From positions 1 through 64,000 of the forward strand of contig NZ_JABYQT010000012.1 in assembly GCF_020075495.1 (NCBI RefSeq): a stretch of DNA of 64,000 nucleotides, given 5' to 3'. Each line of letters starts with the position of its first letter. Position 1 is the stretch's first letter. The stretch comes from Vreelandella aquamarina. GTDB lineage: Bacteria > Pseudomonadota > Gammaproteobacteria > Pseudomonadales > Halomonadaceae. Positions 35,120 through 41,153 of the stretch are shown one piece after another. The notes beneath the pieces are model-generated. The model ran no database searches. It was not told the origin of the DNA and saw only the letters and a program-made list of their open reading frames with translations. The translations under genes and the position numbers were made by a program.

Positions 35120-35303
35120 GTAGCAACAACGTGAGCAAGATGACAGACGATAAGGGAAGGCAGGAGCCATACGTAGAAGAATAGGGAAGCTCAAGGACAC
35201 TCATCTTGCTCACTTGTATTAGCGTAAGGACACGCTAATCGTCGAGGCCAGGGAGTGGCGCAGATGCAAAACGACCATTTCGCACCAGCGGAATGGTTTT
35301 TTT
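35120..35303 (+). ncRNA. candidate CsrA/RsmA-titrating small RNA (CsrB/RsmY/Z-like)
   Basis: The segment can fold as a chain of hairpins that present GGA in loops, the hallmark of Csr/Rsm sponges. A perfect 13-bp long-range stem (35131-35143 with 35201-35213) encloses a GGA-rich part with the mini-hairpin GGC-AGGA-GCC. A 7-bp hairpin follows, with loop AAGGAC (35219-35225/35232-35238), then GCCA-GGGAG-TGGC (35247-35259). The RNA ends in an intrinsic terminator (stem 35274-35282/35289-35297, T-run to 35303). About seven GGA motifs occur in 150 nt. A sigma70-like promoter precedes it. Such RNAs sequester CsrA/RsmA. The exact 5' end is an estimate and the folding was done by eye. Confidence 0.65.
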
Positions 35304-35477
35304 GCGTTTTTATTTTTTCGCAAGCTATTGATAGTTATAATAATTTTGTGCCGTCGCAATAATATGCAAAGCCTTTGTACAGATGAAGCCAGCGATTTAG
35401 TCTATCCTTTCGGCATACTAAATCTAAGCGGTTAGAAAACGACAACGCACAGCCGCGTATTTTCAGGGACAAGCGTA

Positions 35478-35609
35478 ATGGCGATGGTACTGATGTTATG
35501 CATGTTTGTACTGTTCTTGGGGTTTTCTGCCATCGGTCTGTACATGATGTTCAAGACCCCTTTTATAGTAGCCACCGAAGAGAGGGAAGATTTGCCACCT
35601 GATATTTGA
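35478..35609 (+). CDS. 43-residue membrane protein of unknown function
   Basis: A short frame with AGGGA nine bases before its ATG. The product begins MAMVLMLCMFVLFLGFSAIG, forms one membrane helix over about residues 3-26, and ends in an acidic tail (TEEREDLPPDI). It is rich in methionine. I know no family. It lies between the sRNA candidate (ending 35303) and gltS on the opposite strand. The region upstream (35304-35460) is A/T-rich, consistent with a promoter. A chance frame cannot be excluded because it is so short. Confidence 0.55.
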   Translation: MAMVLMLCMFVLFLGFSAIGLYMMFKTPFIVATEEREDLPPDI

Positions 35610-35697
35610 CCCGTCTCACCGCCAGCCTGCTCCAAGGCAGGGTTCAACGCACATCTGCTGCTATTTCTTGTCTACCGTACTCTTTTCTGCCCTACCC

Positions 35698-35760
35698 CAT
35701 GAAGCCCCATGCCTGCCAGTGCACGCATGGGGCTTCATGTCAGGGGGCTTCATGTCAGGG
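35698..35760. repeat. inverted repeat and 15-bp tandem repeat downstream of gltS
   Basis: A perfect 15-bp inverted repeat (35698-35712 and 35725-35739) could form a strong stem. Its right arm overlaps a tandem duplication with a 15-bp period: GGGGCTTCATGTCAG occurs at 35729 and again at 35744. The stem lacks a T-run but may still protect or end the gltS transcript. Confidence 0.7.
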
Positions 35761-35766
35761 CTTGTG

Positions 35767-37215
35767 TCATGACGACTGCTTCCAGCGGCCCTTGCCCCGC
35801 CCGGGGATCATGCGGCCAAAGTAAAGCAGCCCGAAGGCCAGCCAGCCAAGGGTCAGCACCGCGGTGAATATCAGTACGGCCAGGGCGCCGAACTCGGCGA
35901 TCAGCGGCAGCGCCGCGGCGGTAAACAAGCCGCCGCCTACCACCGGCTCGAACATGAGCTGCTTGTAGCCAAAGCTCTCGAAGGCACCGGACTCGTTTTT
36001 CGGGTCTGCCATGCGCATCAATAAAAGGCCGGTAACCGTAACGCCCATGGACTGGCCGAAATCGCCGATGCCCCGTTCGAACCAGTTCTCCGGAATGACC
36101 CGTGGGGCGATCACGACCAGCACGAAAAGCCCCCAGGCGATGCCCGCCACGGAAAGCAGCAAAAACGGCAGGAAGTAGTCGCCCAGCGTGGTCAGCGATA
36201 GCGTGGCGAGAGCCGCCACGATGGTGAAGTCCAAAGCCGTGCCGGCAATCCTTGCCATGGTGCGGGTAGAAACGTGGTGCTCGAGACCGAACCGGGTGAT
36301 CACCAGTTGAACGATGACGCCCCCTATCATGGCAATGGGGAACAGCGGAACGTGCGCCAGTATTTCCAGCCCATCGTTGCGTGCCCAGGTCATCTGCTCG
36401 ACCCACTGCAGACCGGACAGGATCAGCCAGCCGAGCAAGATGGCGATACCCACCAGGCCAATATGCAGGCTCAGCGGGTCCGTGGTGCCGGCTTCATGGG
36501 TCAGGTCTTTCTTGAACTCGCTGAACTCGTCGGTTGAGGGGCGCTCATCCTCGCGCATCAAGTCATCCGGGTCGTCGCTCTCCTTGCTGGGGGTAATCAA
36601 GCCCCGGCGTGCGGCGATATTGATCATCAGCGTACCGATCAGCACGCCGGACACGATCCCGACCGTGGCGAGCCCCAGCGCAAGGTCGGCGCCTTCCTCA
36701 AAGCCCAAGTCGGCAAAGGTATCAGCCATGCCGGCTGCCGTACCGTGGCCGCCTTCAAAGCCGATCTCGATCAGCGCTCCTACCATCGGGTTCATGTTGA
36801 ACAAGGGAGCCAGTACCAGCAGCGCCAGGGTAAGTCCCACCACGTACTGCCCCCAGGCCATGGTCTGGCCCACCACCACCTGAGGCCCGGCGCGCATCCA
36901 GATCGTCCTGGGCCCGGGGATGGCCTTGCCGATGAACAGCGCGGCAAATACCACATTGATCAATAGCCCTGGAAGCGCCGACCAGCTCTCCTGCACGTAG
37001 GCGGGAAACAGGCCTGGGCTATCATCGAACAGGGTGGGGATCAAACGGCCGATGACATCCGGGCCCAGCAGCAAGAGGATAAGTCCGGCAATCACCGAGC
37101 TTGGCATGAAGAGCCTGCGCAGCCAGGCAAGTTTCAGGCGCAGTGCATTGCTGGCCACCAGGGCCAGCGCAATGATCACCAGCGCCACGAAGAGTTCGCC
37201 AACCGTCATGGTCAT
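35767..37215 (-). CDS. gltS: sodium/glutamate symporter, GltS family
   Basis: A 482-residue inner-membrane transporter with about ten to twelve hydrophobic segments in two inverted halves. Family stretches include RRLFMPSSVIAGLILLLLGPDVIG, PMVGALIEIGFEGGHGTAAGM and, in the second half, DFGQSMGVTVTGLLLMRMADP, the paired GxxG-rich re-entrant loops of GltS. A long acidic cytoplasmic loop (KESDDPDDLMREDERPSTDEF) separates the halves and makes it longer than E. coli GltS (~401). It imports glutamate with sodium. The gene stands alone; its substrate ties it loosely to the glnA-ntrBC block 2.5 kb away. Confidence 0.88.
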   Translation of the reverse strand: MTMTVGELFVALVIIALALVASNALRLKLAWLRRLFMPSSVIAGLILLLLGPDVIGRLIPTLFDDSPGLFPAYVQESWSALPGLLINVVFAALFIGKAIPGPRTIWMRAGPQVVVGQTMAWGQYVVGLTLALLVLAPLFNMNPMVGALIEIGFEGGHGTAAGMADTFADLGFEEGADLALGLATVGIVSGVLIGTLMINIAARRGLITPSKESDDPDDLMREDERPSTDEFSEFKKDLTHEAGTTDPLSLHIGLVGIAILLGWLILSGLQWVEQMTWARNDGLEILAHVPLFPIAMIGGVIVQLVITRFGLEHHVSTRTMARIAGTALDFTIVAALATLSLTTLGDYFLPFLLLSVAGIAWGLFVLVVIAPRVIPENWFERGIGDFGQSMGVTVTGLLLMRMADPKNESGAFESFGYKQLMFEPVVGGGLFTAAALPLIAEFGALAVLIFTAVLTLGWLAFGLLYFGRMIPGRGKGRWKQSS

Positions 37216-37322
37216 TACATCGCTCCTTAATGAATGCCAGGGCCATGAACCTTGGCAAGACCTGAAATGACTTGGTTGGTTTAAATCTAGCGCTTAATGC
37301 TTGAATTGGCGAAGTGTTCAGG

Positions 37323-37862
37323 TCACCCCATCCAGTAGAGGCTAAGAAAGGCAAAGCCATAACCGATGGCACCGCCGGCGATGACATCACTGATGTAGTG
37401 CAGGCCAAGGCCCACGCGAGAAATGGCAATCAACAGTGCCAACGGCAGTACGATAGGCAGCAGCCAGGGCGTATGGGCGGCCACCAGCACGCTGAACAGC
37501 ACGGCGTGCATGGTGTGTCCGCTTGGGAAGCTGTAGCGGTCACGGGCGGGTTCGCCGCAGTGAACGCCACCAAGGTACGTGATGAACGGCCGTTCGCGGC
37601 ACAGGCGCGTCTTGATCAGCCGATATACCACCATGGCCAGCAGCGCGATGCTGGCGTACTGCATCATGCGCCAGGTACCGTCGGGCTGAAGCCAGGGCTG
37701 GGCGGCGATCAACAGTACCCACACCGGCCAGTCGCCCAAGCGGCTCGCCGTCTGCAGGGTGATTCGCCAGGGACGAAACAGGTTCAGTCGGGTAACGCGC
37801 TGGCAAAGCTGCCACTCCAGCAGATCAAGACGATCGAACACGACAAGCGGGCGTGGGCGCAT
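37323..37862 (-). CDS. PAP2-family membrane phosphatase
   Basis: A 179-residue membrane protein with the three-part PAP2 signature: KTRLCRERPF, YSFPSGHTMHA and SRVGLGLHYISDV, holding the catalytic histidines. It has about five membrane segments. The ATG at 37862 follows AGGAGG at 7 bases; the longer frame to 37958 would overlap the glycosyltransferase further and lacks a ribosome site. Such enzymes dephosphorylate lipid phosphates such as phosphatidic acid, phosphatidylglycerophosphate or undecaprenyl pyrophosphate. Its start overlaps the end of the glycosyltransferase gene by 38 bp, so the two are coupled and probably act on the same envelope lipid. Confidence 0.88.
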   Translation of the reverse strand: MRPRPLVVFDRLDLLEWQLCQRVTRLNLFRPWRITLQTASRLGDWPVWVLLIAAQPWLQPDGTWRMMQYASIALLAMVVYRLIKTRLCRERPFITYLGGVHCGEPARDRYSFPSGHTMHAVLFSVLVAAHTPWLLPIVLPLALLIAISRVGLGLHYISDVIAGGAIGYGFAFLSLYWMG

Positions 37863-38988
37863 GGTAAGCCTCCTGGGCCTGGTGAAGGTACTGCAGGAAC
37901 TGGTCGGCAATACCTGCCCAGCTCTGCTCGAGCGCACGCAGGCGCGCAACGCGGCCAAGCCTTGCGTAGTCGGCCGGATGCTGGCAAAGCTCGACGGCCG
38001 CCTGCTGAAAGGCGTCGCTATCTTCCGGGGCGACGGTAATACCGTTCTGGCCGCTTTCGATCAACTCGGCGCTCGCCGCATGACGATACGCCACGACCGC
38101 CAGCCCGCTTGCCATGGCCTCGGCTACCACGTTGCCCCAGGTTTCAGAGAGCGAAGGGAAGATGAACAGGTCGGCGCTGGCGTAGTAGCGGGCAAGTTCT
38201 TCTTTTTCCACGAAGCCGGTAAAGTGCGCCTCGGGAAGCGCCTTTTCGAGCTGCGCACGGGCCGGGCCATCGCCCACGATCACCTGGGCCATGTCCGGGC
38301 GCACCTCGCGCATGGCCTGCAGGGTTTCCTGCAGCAAGGTGAGGTTTTTCTCCAGCGCCAGGCGGCCCACATAAATCGCGACAGGTTGATGCAGGCTGAC
38401 TCCCCACTGCTGGCGCAAGGCCATGTCGCGGTGGTCGGGTGAAAAGCGCTCGCCCTCGATCCCTCGCGCCATCACGTGGACATTGTGAATACCCTGCTCG
38501 CGCAGGGTCTGTGCCTGAAGGTGAGTCGGTACCAGCGTCAGCTCGCAGCCGTTATGGAAGTAGCGCAAATAGCGCCGGGTGGCCGCGGCAAGCCAGGGCA
38601 CGCCGTAGTCGTGGCAGTAGTGGTCGAAATTGGTGTGCCAACCGGCCACCAGCGGAATGTTCAGCCGCCGGGCAGCCTGACGCGCTGCCCAGCCGAGCGG
38701 GCCCTGAGTGGCAAGATAAACCACGTTCGGACGATGCTCGCGCCAGAAGCGCCGAAGGGTAGAAGGGCGTGTCAAGCCGACCTGAACATCCGTGTAGCCG
38801 GGCATGGCGCAGCGATTGACCTGCAGTTCCTGGCCGACGTTTACGGCCTGCGCCGTGGTGCGTGGCCGGGGACGAATCACGTCCACGCAGACCTCTTGGC
38901 GAAAGAGCTCCTGATGCAGTCGGCTCAACGTATGCGCAACCCCGTTGATCTCCGGCGCCCAGGTTTCGCTGACAATGCAAAGCCGCAT
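37825..38988 (-). CDS. glycosyltransferase family 4 protein
   Basis: A 387-residue GT-B fold enzyme. The N-terminal acceptor domain starts MRLCIVSETWAPEINGVAHTL, a pattern of the GT4 subgroup that includes mannosyl and diacylglycerol glycosyltransferases. The C-terminal domain has VGRLALEKNL and the donor-binding EX7E motif in FPSLSETWGNVVAEAMASGLAVVA. Paired with the overlapping PAP2 phosphatase downstream, a role in making a glycolipid is reasonable: the phosphatase would provide diacylglycerol and this enzyme would glycosylate it. That is inference; the sugar and lipid are not determined by the sequence. Confidence 0.87.
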   Translation of the reverse strand: MRLCIVSETWAPEINGVAHTLSRLHQELFRQEVCVDVIRPRPRTTAQAVNVGQELQVNRCAMPGYTDVQVGLTRPSTLRRFWREHRPNVVYLATQGPLGWAARQAARRLNIPLVAGWHTNFDHYCHDYGVPWLAAATRRYLRYFHNGCELTLVPTHLQAQTLREQGIHNVHVMARGIEGERFSPDHRDMALRQQWGVSLHQPVAIYVGRLALEKNLTLLQETLQAMREVRPDMAQVIVGDGPARAQLEKALPEAHFTGFVEKEELARYYASADLFIFPSLSETWGNVVAEAMASGLAVVAYRHAASAELIESGQNGITVAPEDSDAFQQAAVELCQHPADYARLGRVARLRALEQSWAGIADQFLQYLHQAQEAYHAPTPACRVRSS

Positions 38989-39394
38989 AAGCGATCCGTC
39001 CCTTAATCACATTTTAATGCAGTGTGGTCAGAGACGGTGACACTGCCAAGTCAGGCGAGTGAACAAGCGATGACAAAATGGCGAGCAATACTTAGCTTTT
39101 TTGCTCGGTTTGTTATTAACACTCGCTTGTTAAGCCCACATGGCGTTTATGTGAAATCTTGAAGGTATAATGTAAGTCTTTGACTAATAATTGTTTTAAA
39201 GAAGTGAGACAGGTTTTCTCCGCGAACCTCGCCACCAGGGCAAGCAACGAGCGCAGTCTGCGAGGGGCTGAAAAACGATGGCCAAAAAAATTAATTATTT
39301 TTACCGCATGCAGGGGCACAGCAGCAGTTTCATTAATGGTTGATGCTCACCAGGCAACGCCCGAAAGCCGGGAAGGCTTTCGGGCGTGTCAGTA
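38989..39394. other. intergenic region with a terminator-like hairpin
   Basis: Over 400 bp without a convincing gene. The left part is the upstream region of the glycosyltransferase. A short plus-strand frame (39180-39434) has no ribosome-binding site or recognisable content. The only clear structure is the 13-bp hairpin 39357-39369/39375-39387 with a 5-nt loop, immediately after the aldo/keto reductase stop; it lacks a T-run. Confidence 0.6.
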
Positions 39395-40474
39395 TCAACG
39401 CTCGTCGTCGCGCTTATCGATGGTCTTGCGGTAGTTGTCGATAAACGGTTTCTCGGCCTTGTCGATACGGTCCATGCCTGCCACGACCCGGTGCCAGTAG
39501 GGGTACTGCGGGGCTGGACGCGTGGCGGCTTCGATACGCTCGATCTCTTCATCGCTCAGCGCAAGCTCGGCGGCGGCCAGGTCGTCCTTCAAATGCTCTT
39601 CGTTACGTGCGCCCACGATCAGCGACGTCACGCCCGGACGATCCTTCAGCCAGGCAAGGCAGGTGCGCGGGATGGACGTATTGTGCGTCTCGGCGATCTC
39701 GGCTAAAAGCTCGATGATGTCGTAAGCGCGCTCCATGTCATGCACGTAGGGTTCGGGCCAGCCGTTGCCCTGGCGGGTGCCTTCCGGGGCTTTCTGGCCG
39801 CGGCGCACCTTGCCGTTGAACAGGCCTTCGCCCAGCGGCCCCCATACCAGCGTGCCGATGTTCTGGTCGATGGCCAGCGGCATCAGCTCGTACTCCGCCT
39901 CGCGGGCTTCCGGCGTGTAGTAGATCTGCTGGCTGATGGGGCCTGTCAGATTGTGAAGCTCGGCCTTGCCGATGGCCTTCATCATCTGCCAGCCGGTAAA
40001 GTTGGAGGTGCCGTAATAGCGGATCTTGCCGCTTTGCACCAGGTGATCCAGCGCATACAGCATCTCTTCGATAGGCGTCACGCCGTCCCAGTTGTGTATC
40101 TGGTACAGGTCGATGTGGTCGGTGCCCAGGCGCTTCAAGCTTGCCTCGCAGGCGTTGATCAGGTGATAACGCGAGAAACCGCTGTGGTTGGGGTTGTCAC
40201 CCAAGGGGCTTCGCGCCTTGGAGGCCAGAATGATATCGTTACGCTTTTCACCCAAGGCCTTTCCGACGATCTCCTCGGATTCGCCCATGGAGTAAAGATC
40301 GGCGGTGTCGATCAGATTGACCCCGGCATCGATGGCCAGGTCGATCTGGCGCTTCGCGCCTGCTACATCGACGCTGGCCGCCTTCTCGAAGCCACCGCTG
40401 CCGCCAAATGGCACGGTGCCCAGCACGATTTCAGATACCAGCAGCCCTGACTTGCCCAGAGGACGATATTTCAT
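39395..40474 (-). CDS. aldo/keto reductase
   Basis: A 359-residue TIM-barrel oxidoreductase using NADPH to reduce aldehydes or ketones. The N-terminus MKYRPLGKSGLLVSEIVLGT, the LIDTADLYSMGESEEIVGKAL segment with catalytic Asp and Tyr, ILASKA with Lys and YQIHNWD with His are the standard AKR tetrad. Near the C-terminus GVTSLIVGARNEEHLKDDL is the cofactor-phosphate region. It resembles AKR11/YajO-like bacterial enzymes. It is monocistronic, followed by a hairpin at 39357-39387. The substrate is unknown. Confidence 0.92.
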   Translation of the reverse strand: MKYRPLGKSGLLVSEIVLGTVPFGGSGGFEKAASVDVAGAKRQIDLAIDAGVNLIDTADLYSMGESEEIVGKALGEKRNDIILASKARSPLGDNPNHSGFSRYHLINACEASLKRLGTDHIDLYQIHNWDGVTPIEEMLYALDHLVQSGKIRYYGTSNFTGWQMMKAIGKAELHNLTGPISQQIYYTPEAREAEYELMPLAIDQNIGTLVWGPLGEGLFNGKVRRGQKAPEGTRQGNGWPEPYVHDMERAYDIIELLAEIAETHNTSIPRTCLAWLKDRPGVTSLIVGARNEEHLKDDLAAAELALSDEEIERIEAATRPAPQYPYWHRVVAGMDRIDKAEKPFIDNYRKTIDKRDDER

Positions 40475-40622
40475 CTCGATAGCTTCCCTGTTGATCGAAG
40501 GTGTCGTTAATCTAAAGTCTTAGATTGCGCGTGCCTCTAAGCCTAGAAACTCAGCTGGATATGTCAAAGGGTGGGCTTTGCGCTGGTCGCCTCCCTGCCG
40601 GAGCGCCAAGGGGTTACCCATC

Positions 40623-41153
40623 TCATGGGCCTTCGGTGGGTTTGCCGGTAACGTCGGTGACCGGCTTGTCCACGGGTCTGTCGAGCCGCTCCGAAAAAGC
40701 ACGCAGCCCTGCCAGGATCGGCTTGATGGCATACCACAGCTCGTCATCATGGAGCATGCGGTAGAGGCCGGTGATGCCGGGAGCACTGTCCTTTTCTGGA
40801 TCCTTCTGCGGGCTTCTGGCGCTGGGGGCATGCCCCTGCGCTTCGTCGTGGCGGTGGTTGCCGACCTGCTCGATGCCTTCTCCAAGGGCAGACATCACTT
40901 GGTAAAAGCGCTCCGGCGGTAGTGCAGACAGCGTCATGGCGATCACTGACAGGTTTTGAATGGCGTTGAGCGAGCCTTGCTTGTTCAGCCCGCCGACCAG
41001 AATGCGCAGCAACTCCTGGTTGGACGCCACCACATCGTTGGCAAACCGCAGTACGCCGTGTTCATGAAGCGTCTGCACGAGTCTGTCCAGCTCTTCCTGG
41101 GCATCCGGGCCGATCTTGGGCGGCGTCACGTCATGGGAAATTCGTTCGGCCAT
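40623..41153 (-). CDS. DUF1641 protein, ForE-like partner of formate dehydrogenase
   Basis: A 176-residue cytoplasmic protein with the DUF1641 core: LDRLVQTLHEHGVLRFANDVVASNQELLRILVGGLN, followed by a charged, proline-rich linker and a helical C-terminus ending with a polar tail. It starts on the last base of the upstream dehydrogenase gene, so the two are tightly coupled. In Bacillus the same gene pair (YjgC/YjgD, YrhE/YrhD, also called ForC/ForE) forms a membrane-associated, quinone-linked formate dehydrogenase in which the DUF1641 protein is the partner subunit. By analogy this gene is its counterpart. Confidence 0.85.
   Translation of the reverse strand: MAERISHDVTPPKIGPDAQEELDRLVQTLHEHGVLRFANDVVASNQELLRILVGGLNKQGSLNAIQNLSVIAMTLSALPPERFYQVMSALGEGIEQVGNHRHDEAQGHAPSARSPQKDPEKDSAPGITGLYRMLHDDELWYAIKPILAGLRAFSERLDRPVDKPVTDVTGKPTEGP

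Noticed and set aside
34794..35120. Search for a GacA-type upstream site (TGTAAG-6-CTTACA) before the sRNA candidate
   Set aside because: None found; the palindrome TACAAATATTGTA at 34930 does not fit the GacA pattern.
34940..35184. Possible 81-residue protein with a hydrophobic start
   Set aside because: Rare A/T-ending codons unlike neighbouring genes, no ribosome-binding site, and overlap with the structured RNA candidate; kept only as the alternative to test.
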